The position numbers and the translations under genes were made by a program. The notes below the pieces were generated by a model. That model searched no databases. It saw only the letters and a program-made list of their open reading frames with translations, and was not told the DNA's origin. Shown here in pieces: positions 27,463-36,689 of a DNA stretch of 64,000 nt. The DNA comes from Pseudomonas quebecensis (GTDB lineage: Bacteria; Pseudomonadota; Gammaproteobacteria; Pseudomonadales; Pseudomonadaceae). Location of the stretch: positions 1,612,001-1,676,000 of the forward strand of contig NZ_CP112866.1 in the NCBI RefSeq assembly GCF_026410085.1. Reading direction: 5' to 3'. Position 1 is the first letter of the stretch; each line of letters opens with the position of its first letter.

Positions 27463-28362
27463 ATGAGCGCCATGAACGAAGACCCCTACACGCGCTACTG
27501 GCGCTTTCATACTCCCGATCCCGACATCGCCCCACGCGAAGAGGCACCGATGCTCGCTGAGGAGCAGGCGTGGGCCTACGAGCGCGCGCGCGGGCAACGC
27601 TTTGACTGGCTCACGGTGCTGATGGCGCCGCTGTGTTTGGGCGCGATCCTGCCGTTCCTGGTATTCCTGACGGGTTTGTGGCTATTGAGCGCCACGTTCA
27701 TGCCGACACTGGCGGTTGATCGCATCGTCGGCAATACCTTTGGCTGGCAAGTGCTGGTGACGCTCACAGTCATCGTGGCCTGGGGGCTGCGTAACTACCT
27801 GCGCGACCGCCGCGACCCGGTCATACGCTACTGGGCGGCGATGCCGGGCCAGGGCCTGGTGGAACTGGAACGCCACAGGCTGGTGGCGGGTACGTGTCTG
27901 TGGGTGTCGGACTTCGACCCGGACTGCAACACGCTGACGCAGTGGAAGGATGGCGAGTGGAGCAGTACCCAGAGCAGCGGAGTTTCCCAGTGGATCGTGG
28001 CCACAACGGCGGCGGGCCACTGGCTGGTGCTCAAGGAAGAATACGCCGGCAACTTCACCTACAACCGTGTCGGATGTATGCCAGCCCTCGACAAACAATT
28101 GCACCCCGCCCAGAACCTGGCCGTGGCCTTCGCCCCCCGCACCAACGTGATGCTCGGGCGCCGCTTCGATGGCGAACCGATACCGTTGACCCGCACCACG
28201 TACTGGTTGTCGGCCGACGAACACAAGCGCCTCACGGAGCTTGCGCACCACTGGCACTTTTTCCCGCCGGACCGTTACGGCGTAATCAACCCCCAGGATG
28301 CAGCCTGGGTACAGCGACTGGTAGACAAGGCGCAGGCCAGCGCAGAGCCGGCCGGCTGTTAG
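27463..28362 (+). CDS. Two-TM hypothetical protein
   Basis: About 299 residues. Two hydrophobic segments (VLMAPLCLGAILPFLVFLTG and FGWQVLVTLTVIVAWGLR region, residues 48-115) follow an acidic N-terminus, and a ~180-residue soluble domain follows. The soluble part has WVSDFDPDCNTLTQWKDGEW and TYNRVGCMPALDKQ. I do not recognise the family; such proteins often sit next to secretion or membrane-stress genes, but nothing here points to either. ATG codons at 27460 and 27472 are alternative starts; the GGGGAAGG site fits 27463 best. Confidence 0.7.
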   Translation: MSAMNEDPYTRYWRFHTPDPDIAPREEAPMLAEEQAWAYERARGQRFDWLTVLMAPLCLGAILPFLVFLTGLWLLSATFMPTLAVDRIVGNTFGWQVLVTLTVIVAWGLRNYLRDRRDPVIRYWAAMPGQGLVELERHRLVAGTCLWVSDFDPDCNTLTQWKDGEWSSTQSSGVSQWIVATTAAGHWLVLKEEYAGNFTYNRVGCMPALDKQLHPAQNLAVAFAPRTNVMLGRRFDGEPIPLTRTTYWLSADEHKRLTELAHHWHFFPPDRYGVINPQDAAWVQRLVDKAQASAEPAGC

Positions 28363-28369
28363 GGTGTAG

Positions 28370-28612
28370 TGAGCGGGCTTTAGGCTTGCTGTGGTGAGCA
28401 GACTCGTTGTGGTGAACGGGACTTTTGTGGTGAGCGGGCTTGCTGTGGTGAGCAGGCTTGCCCTGCGTTGGGCTGCGAAGCAGCCCCACTCCAGACAATG
28501 TGGTTTCATCTGACACTCCGAGGTGCCTGGGTTTGGGGCTGCTTCGCAGCCCAGCGCGGGGCAAGCCCGCTCACCACAGCAAGCCCCGTTCACCACAACG
28601 AGTCTGCTCACC
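28370..28612. repeat. REPIN nested in a longer imperfect palindrome
   Basis: A REPIN (28447-28578) is flanked on both sides by further inverted copies of GTGGTGAGCGGGCTTGCTGT-type units, so that most of this 243-bp stretch can fold back on itself. It lies just upstream of the RAYT gene. Confidence 0.85.
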
Positions 28613-28755
28613 AGAAAGGGCATCGCTGCTTACGGCCAGCTTGCCGGGCTGTAGGCGAGCAAGTCTGGATACATCCGGTCATCAACTGACATGGGCTCGT
28701 CACTCATCTCGGGCTAGCGTTAAAGCTCTTCAGAACAGTCACATAGAGCCACACA

Positions 28756-29214
28756 ATGCGCTCCACACCTCAATCCCATCGCCTGCGTCACGGTCGCTAT
28801 TCGGAACATGGACGTAGCTACCTGGTGACCTTCGTCGTGAATCACCGTCGCCCCTTATTTACTGACCTCTATCTGGGTCGCCTGCTGGTTATCGAGCTGC
28901 GGCAGGCGCATGAACTGGGCCTGGTCGATTCCATGGCCTGGGTGATCATGCCAGACCATGTGCATTGGCTATTTGAGTTGAAGCAACGGAATTTGCCCGA
29001 TGTGATAAGGCGCGTGAAGTCGCGCAGTACGCTGACCATCAACCGACGCCGCCAAAGCAAGGAGCGGGTCTGGCAGCCCGGTTATCACGACAGGGCGGTA
29101 CGTGCGCAGGACGATGTGTGCAAGATGGCTCGCTACATCATTGCCAATCCCCTGCGGGCCGGCCTGGTGGAACGGGTCGGAGATTTTTCGTTATGGGACG
29201 CCGCCTGGCTCTGA
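28756..29214 (+). CDS. rayT: REP-associated tyrosine transposase (RAYT)
   Basis: A 152-residue Y1 transposase. The HUH motif reads MPDHVH (His68, His70; the usual form is MPNHVH), and the catalytic Tyr is probably Tyr110 in QPGYHDRAVR, followed by ARYIIANPLRAGLVERVGDF, the family's C-terminal signature. RAYTs move or maintain REPINs. This gene is flanked by REPINs of one class on both sides (28370-28612 and 29286-29490), the classic RAYT-REPIN arrangement. It looks intact and is slightly divergent only in the HUH neighbourhood. Confidence 0.9.
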   Translation: MRSTPQSHRLRHGRYSEHGRSYLVTFVVNHRRPLFTDLYLGRLLVIELRQAHELGLVDSMAWVIMPDHVHWLFELKQRNLPDVIRRVKSRSTLTINRRRQSKERVWQPGYHDRAVRAQDDVCKMARYIIANPLRAGLVERVGDFSLWDAAWL

Positions 29215-29285
29215 TATCTCAGCGGGCTTTGGAACATCTGGGAGGGTGTGCGTCCATACGTTTTATTTGTGGCGAGAGCGTCTTC

Positions 29286-29490
29286 CGTGGTGAGCGGGGC
29301 TTGCTGTGGTGAGCGGGCTTGCCCCGCGCTGGGCTGCGAAGCGGCCCCTCATAAGACCACCGCGTTCACCCAGACAAACCGCGTCGCTGGTTTTGGGGCT
29401 GCTTCGCAGCCCAGCGCAGGGCAAGCCTGCTCACCACAGCAAGCCCGCTCACCACATCAAGCCTGCTCACCACATCAAGCTCTCTCAATC
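29286..29490. repeat. REPIN with tandem half-repeats, downstream of RAYT
   Basis: Two inverted REP units surround a short unique centre (CTCATAAGACCACCGCG region), followed by three tandem copies of AGCCTGCTCACCACATCA-type half-repeats. Same class as the REPIN upstream of the RAYT gene. Confidence 0.85.
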
Positions 29491-29616
29491 CAACAAGGCT
29501 GTTCATAGCAGCAAGTCCGCTCAGCACAAAGAGAGGTTCGGGTGTCGTTTCAGGAACCTTCGAGGCTGAGGGTGCTCACTTGTTGGGTCGCTCTTTTTTT
29601 GCTGAAAGGACTCCGC

Positions 29617-31356
29617 ATGCCTTCCACCCCGCCAGCGCTCCCTGAGCACGGCCCTATCCAACGCGAGCTGAGCCTGCGTGCCGTCGTCACCGGCACGCTG
29701 CTCGGTATCCTGCTTACGCCTTCCAATGTCTACGCCGGGCTGAAGATCGGCTGGTCGTTCAATATGTCGATCATCGCCCTGTTGGTGGGCTACGCGATCT
29801 GGCAAGGCCTGGCGCGGCGTTCGTCGCAGGGGCTGCCGTGGACGTTGCATGAAAGCAATATCAACCAGACCGTCGCCTCGGCCGCCGCGTCGATCATCTC
29901 CGGCGGGCTGGTGGCGCCGATCCCGGCTTATACCTTGCTGACCGGTAACCAGTTGGACGCGTTGCCGATGATCGCCTGGGTGTTCTCGGTGAGTTTCCTG
30001 GGGATCTGGATCGCCTGGTACCTGCGGCCCTCGTTGCTCAATGACGACGGGCTGAAATTCCCCGAAGGCATGGCCACTCTGGAAACCCTGTTGCACATCT
30101 ACAACCACGGCCGCGAGGCCGCGACGCGCTTGAAAGTACTGCTGGGCGCGGCGGTGTTGTCGGGGCTGGTCAAGTGGGTCGACACGTTCCTGTGGGCGCT
30201 GCCGCGCTGGTCGCCGAGCGCTCACTTGGAGCGCCTGACGTTCACTGCCGACCCTTCGCTGTTGCTGGTGGGATTTGGCGGCATCATCGGCATTCGCGTC
30301 GGTCTGACGCTATTGCTCGGCGCCTTGCTCGCCTGGGGTGGGCTTGCGCCATGGCTGCTGGGCGAAGGCTTGGTGACGCTGCCCGCCGGCAGCACCGGCC
30401 CGCAGTTTGCCGCGCTGGTGGAATGGCTGTTGTGGCCGGGCGTGAGCCTGATGGTGTGTTCGACCTTGGCGTCCCTGGCCATTCGGTTGTGGGCGCTATA
30501 TGCGTCCAGCCGCTCTACCGGGGCGCAGGCTTGGCGTGTGCCCAAGCCCGGTCCGGCCGCTGGATTCGTGCTGGCGATTGCCTTGGTGGTCAGCCTGCAG
30601 GCGCTGTTGTTCGGCATCAACCTGTGGATGGCGTTGCTGACCATTCCGTTGGCCATCTGCCTGGCCGCCGTGGCCGCGCGGGTTGTGGGCGCCACGGGTA
30701 TTCCGCCGATTGGCGCCATCGGGCAATTGTCCCAGCTGAGTTTTGGCATCGTCGCGCCGGGCCAGGTGCCGATCAACCTGATGAGTGCCAACACCGCCGG
30801 TGGTTCAGCCGGGCAGTGCACTGACCTGATGAATGATTTCAAGGTGGGCAAGGCGATTGGCGCCACGCCGCACAAGCAGGTGATCGCGCAGATCCTGGGG
30901 ATTTTTATCGGCAGTATCGTCGGCGTATTTGCCTACCTGGCGCTGATCCCCGACCCGCAGACCATGCTGTTGACCGAGCAGTGGCCGGCGCCGGCCGTCG
31001 CTACCTGGAAGGCCGTGGCGCAAACCCTCACCCATGGGCTGGACTCGCTGTCGGCCAGCATCCGTTGGGCCATAGCGTTGGGCGGCGTGATCGGCGTGCT
31101 GCTCGGCCTCCTGGACAGCACGTTGCCGGCACACCGTACGCGTTACCTGCCCAGCGCCGCCGCGTTGGGCCTGGCGTTCGTGCTGCCCGCGTCAGTGTCG
31201 CTGATGATGGCCCTCGGCGCCGTGCTCACCTGGCTGATGAGTTGCCGTTGGCCGAGCCTCACCGAACGCTTCGCGATCACCGCCGCAGCCGGCTTGATCG
31301 CCGGGGAAAGCATCACCGGCGTCGGCGCTTCGCTGTGGGCGATGGTCAACGGTTGA
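29617..31356 (+). CDS. OPT family oligopeptide/metal-complex transporter
   Basis: A 579-residue membrane protein with about 15 hydrophobic segments. Family signatures include LRAVVTGTLLGILLTPSNVY, AGLKIGWSFNMSIIALL, SAASIISGGLVAPIPAYTLL and KFPEGMATLETLL. The C-terminal half has NTAGGSAGQCTDLMNDFKVG and ITAAAGLIAGESITGVG. OPT proteins take up oligopeptides, siderophore-like metal complexes or glutathione derivatives with protons. GAAAGGA precedes the ATG. It stands alone after the REPIN region. Confidence 0.87.
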   Translation: MPSTPPALPEHGPIQRELSLRAVVTGTLLGILLTPSNVYAGLKIGWSFNMSIIALLVGYAIWQGLARRSSQGLPWTLHESNINQTVASAAASIISGGLVAPIPAYTLLTGNQLDALPMIAWVFSVSFLGIWIAWYLRPSLLNDDGLKFPEGMATLETLLHIYNHGREAATRLKVLLGAAVLSGLVKWVDTFLWALPRWSPSAHLERLTFTADPSLLLVGFGGIIGIRVGLTLLLGALLAWGGLAPWLLGEGLVTLPAGSTGPQFAALVEWLLWPGVSLMVCSTLASLAIRLWALYASSRSTGAQAWRVPKPGPAAGFVLAIALVVSLQALLFGINLWMALLTIPLAICLAAVAARVVGATGIPPIGAIGQLSQLSFGIVAPGQVPINLMSANTAGGSAGQCTDLMNDFKVGKAIGATPHKQVIAQILGIFIGSIVGVFAYLALIPDPQTMLLTEQWPAPAVATWKAVAQTLTHGLDSLSASIRWAIALGGVIGVLLGLLDSTLPAHRTRYLPSAAALGLAFVLPASVSLMMALGAVLTWLMSCRWPSLTERFAITAAAGLIAGESITGVGASLWAMVNG

Positions 31357-31465
31357 GGGCGAAACGGCTCGGCTGCACTCGCCTCATTCAGGTGCTTAAT
31401 AGACGGCACTCGGGCGCGTTGGCGTAGTCTGTTGCTACACACCTACTGTCGTTCGCGGAGTTTGC

Positions 31466-32092
31466 ATGATCACTGTCCACCACCTGAACAACTCGCGCTC
31501 CCAGCGCATCCTGTGGCTGCTTGAAGAATTGGGCGTGCCTTACGAGATCAAGCGCTATCAGCGCGACCCCAAGACCAACCTCGCGCCGCCTGAACTCAAG
31601 GCGGTCCACCCGCTGGGCAAGTCCCCAGTCATCGAGGACGGCCCGCATGTGGTGATCGAATCCGGCGCCATCGTTGATTACCTGATCCGCCGTCACGGCC
31701 AGGGCCGCCTGCAACCCGATCCGGCCAGCGCCACCTATGACGAATACGTGCAGTGGCTGCACTTCGCCGAAGGCTCGGCGATGCTGCCATTGATGCTCAA
31801 CCTGTATGTGGGGCGCCTGGGCGATGCCGGCGCGCCGTTGCACCCGCGAATCGAATCGGAACTGGCCAACTACCTCGGCTACCTGAACGACGTGCTGGAG
31901 CGCACCCGTTACCTGGTGGGTGAAGACTTCAGCGGCGCGGATATCCAGATGAGTTTCATCGGTGAAATCGCTCAGGCACAGGGCAAGTTGCAAGCCTACC
32001 CGCACCTGGCGGCGTGGCTGCAGCGCCTGCAGGCGCGCCCGCCCTATCGCAACGCGGTGGAGCAGGGCGGCGAGTACGCGTTCGCCAAATGA
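31466..32092 (+). CDS. Glutathione S-transferase family protein
   Basis: A 208-residue protein with a thioredoxin-fold N-terminus (MITVHHLNNSRSQRILWLLE, HPLGKSPVIEDGPHVVIES, AIVDYLIRR) and an all-helical C-terminal domain with the conserved N-capping Asp (YLVGEDFSGADIQMSF). The catalytic Ser of LNNSRSQR suggests a beta/theta-like glutathione transferase. GGAG precedes the ATG. Its role is probably detoxification or thiol chemistry; the substrate is unknown. Confidence 0.86.
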   Translation: MITVHHLNNSRSQRILWLLEELGVPYEIKRYQRDPKTNLAPPELKAVHPLGKSPVIEDGPHVVIESGAIVDYLIRRHGQGRLQPDPASATYDEYVQWLHFAEGSAMLPLMLNLYVGRLGDAGAPLHPRIESELANYLGYLNDVLERTRYLVGEDFSGADIQMSFIGEIAQAQGKLQAYPHLAAWLQRLQARPPYRNAVEQGGEYAFAK

Positions 32093-32145
32093 CCGCATGA
32101 TGCCGGAGGCAGTGGCGTCGACCGTGCCGCTGCCATGGCCTGTTC

Positions 32146-32165
32146 GCCGGGCTTGAAGGCCCGGC
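32146..32165. terminator. Hairpin between convergent GST and protease genes
   Basis: GCCGGGC (32146-32152) and GCCCGGC (32159-32165) form a 7-bp perfect stem with a TTGAAG loop, 54 bases after the GST stop and 4 before the protease stop. It probably ends transcription from both sides. Confidence 0.55.
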
Positions 32166-32168
32166 GCT

Positions 32169-33932
32169 TCAGCGCACGCGCGTTCGGCTTTGCACCGCCA
32201 GGTCCAGGGCCTTTTGCATGTCCAGGCGGGCCGAGCGTCCTACATCTTTGTCGTTAAGCTGATAGTTGCGCTCCGAGGGCAGGATCGGCGCGGTGAGGTC
32301 CTGGGCGTCGTTGCGTTCGAAGTCATGGTTGTCACCGATGGTCATGGCGCTGCGGCGCAGCAGCATGCGCAGTTGCTCGGGCTGCAACTGCGGGTTGATC
32401 GACAGCATCGCCGCCACGAGGCCGGCGACCATCGGCGTCGCGTACGAGGTGCCGCAATGCACGGCGCCTTGCTCATCAGCGCCCGGGGTCGAGGCGTGGG
32501 TGCAAGCGGCGGCGGTGATGTCGACGCGCATGTCGACGTTCGAAGAGGTGCGCGTGACCGCATAGCCGGGGTCATCCACCGCCACGTCGGCGCGTTCGCT
32601 GCGCTGATGCCCGCCCACCACCAGCAATTGTTCGGTGATGAACGAGGAGGGCAGGCGGTAGTCATCGGTGCCGGAGAATGACGAGCCGTTGCCGGCCGAG
32701 TTCACCACGATCACGTCGGGATGCTCCTTGCGCAGCCACAGGAAAAACTCCTCCAGCAGTTCCTCATAGCCGCCCATGGCGATTCCCGAGCGCACCAGGG
32801 AATCGACCTCCTTGCCATTGACGTCTTGGGTGCCGACGCGATGGATACCCCAACTCCAGTTCAGCACCCGCACGCCGTCCTCCACCAGGTTGACTGAAGC
32901 TGCGATGTTGGCAGTGATGCCGGCGTCGGAATTGCGGTCGACGATGACCTCGAAGCCGCCGCTGGCCTTATCCAGGCCGCGCAGGAACCCGCGGTTGCCG
33001 CCCTTGTCCCAGCGCGCTGCGAGGATGCCGGCCACGGTGGTGCCATGGCTGTCGGGCTTGGTGCTGTCGCGGGCGTAGACGCAGGTGCGCTTGGGCGAAC
33101 AGGCGCCGAGGTCGTCGGCGAAGTCCGCAGTGTCGAAATCCACACCGCGCTCGATCACGCCGATGCGGATCGGTTGTGGCGTAATCGGTGTGTGGTGACC
33201 GGGAATGCGTCGCTGATAGTAGGCAACCGCATCGAGAAAACGGTTGGCGGCCCACTCGTCGGAGTCCGCCGCGGGTTTGTTCGGTTTCGCCTGGGGCGCG
33301 GCCTGTTCCTGCTCTTCGGCGCCGGACTCTTCGATCACCACCGCATCCACCCCGGTCTCGCTGCCCAGGCGCAGCACCAGTGCGTCACGCTGCGTCAGGT
33401 CTTTGGCCGGCACTCGCAGCTGGTAGACATTCAGCGGCGCGATGGCTCCGACCACCGTCGCTCCATACTTGCGCGCCAGACGCTCGGCTTCCTGGCGCCC
33501 GTTCTGGTCTTCTTCGATCAGCACGCTGACCAGGTCGACATAGGTGGTCAGGCCGTCCATGTTCTTCGCCACTTCATCGGGTCGTGCGGCCACCACGTGG
33601 CTGTGACGCAGGGTCAGCCAGGCTGCGTTGCTGGTGCGCGGGCCGTCCTCCAGCCATAACGGGCCGCTCTGGTAGTGGCTGCTGTCGAGGTGCAGGCGCA
33701 GGGTGTCGCCATCACGCTCAACGGCTGGCGCGGGCAGCGCCTTGCCCGCCAGTTTCAGCTGCGGCGTGGCGGCGCCCAGCCCACGTATGCTGAGGCACCA
33801 GTCCTGTTGGCGGTTCTCCAGCAGGTTGCCGCAGCGCTTGAGGTTTTCCAGGCGCAGCGGCTCCTGGGCGCACGCGGCGGCGCTGGCAGTTACCGTGAGG
33901 AGGGTCGCGAGGGCGGTGGATTTGAAGGGCAT
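32169..33932 (-). CDS. Secreted S8 subtilisin-like protease with Asp-to-Glu in the triad
   Basis: A 587-residue exported protein (signal MPFKSTALATLLTVTASAAA). After a ~250-residue N-terminal region comes the peptidase domain. The first triad motif reads IGVIERGVDFD: the catalytic Asp is replaced by Glu261 (GAG). His296 (DSHGTTVAGI) and Ser496 (CGTSYATPMVAG) are present, as is the oxyanion Asn (VVNSAGNGSS). No autotransporter or C-terminal sorting domain is seen, so it likely stays in the periplasm or leaves by an outside route. Whether the Glu still supports catalysis is open. Start chosen at 33932 so that the signal peptide begins the protein. Confidence 0.85.
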   Translation of the reverse strand: MPFKSTALATLLTVTASAAACAQEPLRLENLKRCGNLLENRQQDWCLSIRGLGAATPQLKLAGKALPAPAVERDGDTLRLHLDSSHYQSGPLWLEDGPRTSNAAWLTLRHSHVVAARPDEVAKNMDGLTTYVDLVSVLIEEDQNGRQEAERLARKYGATVVGAIAPLNVYQLRVPAKDLTQRDALVLRLGSETGVDAVVIEESGAEEQEQAAPQAKPNKPAADSDEWAANRFLDAVAYYQRRIPGHHTPITPQPIRIGVIERGVDFDTADFADDLGACSPKRTCVYARDSTKPDSHGTTVAGILAARWDKGGNRGFLRGLDKASGGFEVIVDRNSDAGITANIAASVNLVEDGVRVLNWSWGIHRVGTQDVNGKEVDSLVRSGIAMGGYEELLEEFFLWLRKEHPDVIVVNSAGNGSSFSGTDDYRLPSSFITEQLLVVGGHQRSERADVAVDDPGYAVTRTSSNVDMRVDITAAACTHASTPGADEQGAVHCGTSYATPMVAGLVAAMLSINPQLQPEQLRMLLRRSAMTIGDNHDFERNDAQDLTAPILPSERNYQLNDKDVGRSARLDMQKALDLAVQSRTRVR

Positions 33933-34056
33933 GGGGCTGGTTCTTTGCCGGGAGGTGTTGTTCCGACTGTGGCGCAGGGCGCTGCGTTCCAAGACTTTGA
34001 ACTCCTGCGGCGCCGCTTGGCTCCTACTTCATAGGTTCTGCACCAGGGATGTCGCG

Positions 34057-35517
34057 ATGACCGATCAACACCTGCCTGCCGGCACACCCGGCGCCGTCTT
34101 TGAAACCGACTTGCCGGCGCGGCTCGACCGCTTGCCCTGGGGCCGCTTCCACACCTTGCTGGTGTTTGCGCTGGGTATCACCTGGCTGCTTGACGGCCTG
34201 GAGGTGACCCTGGCCGGCTCGGTGTCCGGTGCCTTGAAAAACAGCCCTGACCTGCGCATGAGCAATTTCGACATCGGCCTGGCCGGCGGCGTGTACATCG
34301 CCGGCGCCGTGCTCGGGGCGCTGCTGTTCGGCTGGCTCACCGACCGCCTGGGGCGACGCAAACTGTTTTTCATCACCTTGTGGCTGTACATCGGTGCCAC
34401 CGCAGCGACGGCGTTTTCCTTTAGCCTGGAAAGCTTTTTGCTGTTTCGCTTCCTTACCGGCATGGGCATCGGCGGCGAGTACACGGCGATCAATTCGACC
34501 ATCCAGGAATTCACTCCGGCGCGTTATCGCGGCTGGGTGGACCTCACCATCAACGGTACTTTCTGGCTGGGTGCCGCGCTGGGCGCCGGCGGGGCTATCG
34601 TGTTGCTTGACCCGAACGTGGTCGGCGGCGACCTCGGCTGGCGCCTGTGTTTCGGCATCGGCGCTGCGCTGGGCCTGATTATTCTGGTCATGCGCCTGTG
34701 GCTGCCGGAAAGCCCGCGTTGGCTGTTGATTCACGGCCAGCACGACGAAGCCCGGCGCATCGTCGAAGGCATCGAAACCCGGCTGCGCCACCAGGGCCAT
34801 GCTTTGCCTGCCGTGAGCGGCCCCGGCCTGCGCCTGCACCCACGCGACCACACACCGCTGGGCGAAATCTTCCACACCCTGTTCGTCAGTTTTCGCCGCC
34901 GCGCGCTGGTGGGCATGACCCTGCTGACCGCCCAGGCGTTTTTCTACAACGCGATCTTCTTCACTTATGCCCTGGTGCTCACCGACTTCTACCAGGTGCC
35001 CGCCGAACAGGTCGGCTGGTACGTGCTGCCGCTGGCCCTGGGAAACTTCTGCGGGCCGCTGCTGCTGGGTCGGCTGTTCGATGTGATCGGCCGGCGCGTG
35101 ATGATCAGCTTGACCTATGCGGTGTCCGGTGTGCTGCTGGCGCTGAGCGGGTACGCGTTTGCGCAAGGCTGGTTCGACGTGACCCAGCAAGCCATCGCGT
35201 GGATGGTGATTTTCTTCTTCGCCTCGGCTGCCGCCAGCTCGGCGTACCTGACCGTCGCCGAGACCTTCCCCCTGGAAATCCGCGCACTGGCCATCGCCGT
35301 GTTCTACGCATTCGGCACCGGGCTGGGCGGGATCATCGGGCCGACCTTGTTCGGGCAACTTATCCAGACGCAACAGCGCGGCAGTTTGTTGATCGGCTAT
35401 CTGATCGGCGCCGTGCTCATGTGTGGCGCGGCGGTGGTGCAGGCGGTCTGGGGCGTGGCGGCGGAGCGGCAGGCACTGGAGACGGTGGCCAGGCCGCTGT
35501 CGCAGGCACGGGACTGA
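34057..35517 (+). CDS. MFS metabolite:H+ symporter
   Basis: A 486-residue 12-TM MFS protein of the sugar/metabolite porter kind. It has WLLDGLEVTLAGSVSGALK in TM1, GWLTDRLGRRKLFFITL (motif A), GMGIGGEYTAINSTIQE, PESPRWLLIHGQ, and AETFPLEIRALAIAVFYAFG. It resembles the putative metabolite:H+ symporters that take up aromatic or organic acids. The substrate is unknown. The frame is open further upstream, but the ATG at 34057 gives the normal start. Confidence 0.84.
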   Translation: MTDQHLPAGTPGAVFETDLPARLDRLPWGRFHTLLVFALGITWLLDGLEVTLAGSVSGALKNSPDLRMSNFDIGLAGGVYIAGAVLGALLFGWLTDRLGRRKLFFITLWLYIGATAATAFSFSLESFLLFRFLTGMGIGGEYTAINSTIQEFTPARYRGWVDLTINGTFWLGAALGAGGAIVLLDPNVVGGDLGWRLCFGIGAALGLIILVMRLWLPESPRWLLIHGQHDEARRIVEGIETRLRHQGHALPAVSGPGLRLHPRDHTPLGEIFHTLFVSFRRRALVGMTLLTAQAFFYNAIFFTYALVLTDFYQVPAEQVGWYVLPLALGNFCGPLLLGRLFDVIGRRVMISLTYAVSGVLLALSGYAFAQGWFDVTQQAIAWMVIFFFASAAASSAYLTVAETFPLEIRALAIAVFYAFGTGLGGIIGPTLFGQLIQTQQRGSLLIGYLIGAVLMCGAAVVQAVWGVAAERQALETVARPLSQARD

Positions 35518-35553
35518 GGCGAGAGCGGTTCTGCTTCAGGTTAACTCCGGCAT

Positions 35554-35997
35554 TCAGTGCATGCTGATGTACTGGAAATGCGCACGAGCTGTCTCGATAG
35601 CGTGACGCACTTCATCTTTCTGAGGTTCGTTGCCGGCGTAATAGATACGCATGCCGCTCAAGTCGAGCGAATCAAACGCGGTCTTGATAATCGCCACGTC
35701 GAGCGAGGTGCCCGAGCCGATAATTAAGAATCCGTTCTCCCCCGCGCTTTTTGCTCCCACCAGTGCCTGCCGAAGTTGGGTCGCGTTGGCACCCCCTCCC
35801 GCCGCAATCGAGATGCTGTCGCCGATCAGACCATGACTTGGGATTTTTACCGTGGGCAAGCTGACCGTGTTTTGGCCGGCTGCGAGCGTCATGACGTGGA
35901 TGTCGGAAGCTTCCAGAACAATCTGCTGATCACTTTTACCCTGTGACGCGCAACCCGCAAGGATTGCCAATAAGGCCGCAGCTATTAATGACTTCAT
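35554..35997 (-). CDS. Small lipoprotein (paralogue of 45936-46388)
   Basis: A 147-residue lipoprotein: MKSLIAAALLAILAGCASQ has a lipobox with Cys16. The rest is short strand/helix units with GxGTSLDVAIIKTAFDSLDL and RIYYAGNEPQKDEVRHAIET. The C-terminal half resembles the lipoprotein at 45936 (SAISAL...LQLAFIGSKSDSEAVRSAVE): both have a hydrophobic strand, then G, acidic residues and a VRxAVE helix. Function unknown. GGAAAATGAG precedes the ATG. Confidence 0.72.
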   Translation of the reverse strand: MKSLIAAALLAILAGCASQGKSDQQIVLEASDIHVMTLAAGQNTVSLPTVKIPSHGLIGDSISIAAGGGANATQLRQALVGAKSAGENGFLIIGSGTSLDVAIIKTAFDSLDLSGMRIYYAGNEPQKDEVRHAIETARAHFQYISMH

Positions 35998-36214
35998 CTC
36001 ATTTTCCTTGATGGGAGGGCTTCCGTGCGTGGGCATGATAGAGGTCGAATCAAGCAATAGCCATAGCACCTTGAGGGGCCGCTGGGATCAATCGAAACTG
36101 CGGTTGGCGGCGAAGCCGGCGCCATGACACCCGGAGATAACGCTGGTGTCGCCTTGGTTTATCCACTAATTTCTGCCATCACACGTCCACGCTACATCCC
36201 ACGGAATTCGCCCC

Positions 36215-36580
36215 ATGCCTCTGCGTTCGAGCCTGTTGTGCCTGTGTCTGTTCAGCGGCCTGAGCCAGGCCGCCGTCGACTGTTCCGCCCTGGCGGAAAA
36301 AATCTCCGGCACGGCGCCTGAGTTTCATCCTTCGGTGCAGGGCAAGGTGATCGGCACCGGGCGTGCGCATTTTCATACCGCGCCGGATGAGGCCTGTGCC
36401 AACAAGACGCTGTTCGTGATCCCCGGTGACGGCCTGACGGTCTACGCCATGCTGGAGGACCAGTCGTGGGTGCAAGTGAACTTCGTCGCCAAGGATGGCG
36501 AGGACTACACCGGTTGGGTCAAGGCCGACCGGGTGGAGATCGGCGAGGCTTACGGCGCGCCCTCGGAGGAGGGGCAGTGA
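36215..36580 (+). CDS. Small secreted hypothetical protein
   Basis: A 121-residue protein with a Sec signal (MPLRSSLLCLCLFSGLSQAA). The mature part contains two cysteines (VDCSALAE, DEACANKTLF) and an SH3-like ending (DGLTVYAMLEDQSWVQVNF...GWVKADRVEIG), similar to small periplasmic SH3b-type domains. No family assigned. 110 bases upstream of the BPL_N gene on the same strand. Confidence 0.68.
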   Translation: MPLRSSLLCLCLFSGLSQAAVDCSALAEKISGTAPEFHPSVQGKVIGTGRAHFHTAPDEACANKTLFVIPGDGLTVYAMLEDQSWVQVNFVAKDGEDYTGWVKADRVEIGEAYGAPSEEGQ

Positions 36581-36689
36581 CCGGCGCCAATCAGGATCTC
36601 AGGCCGATTTACAACTGTTTACGTATTGCTTGATGGCTTCGCGTTAGGCTTCTTACCGACCCGACCCCACGTTGAATGAGCCTGCAAGC

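Noticed and set aside
34024..35373. 449-codon minus-strand frame opposite the MFS symporter
   Set aside because: Antisense GC shadow of an intact 12-TM transporter.
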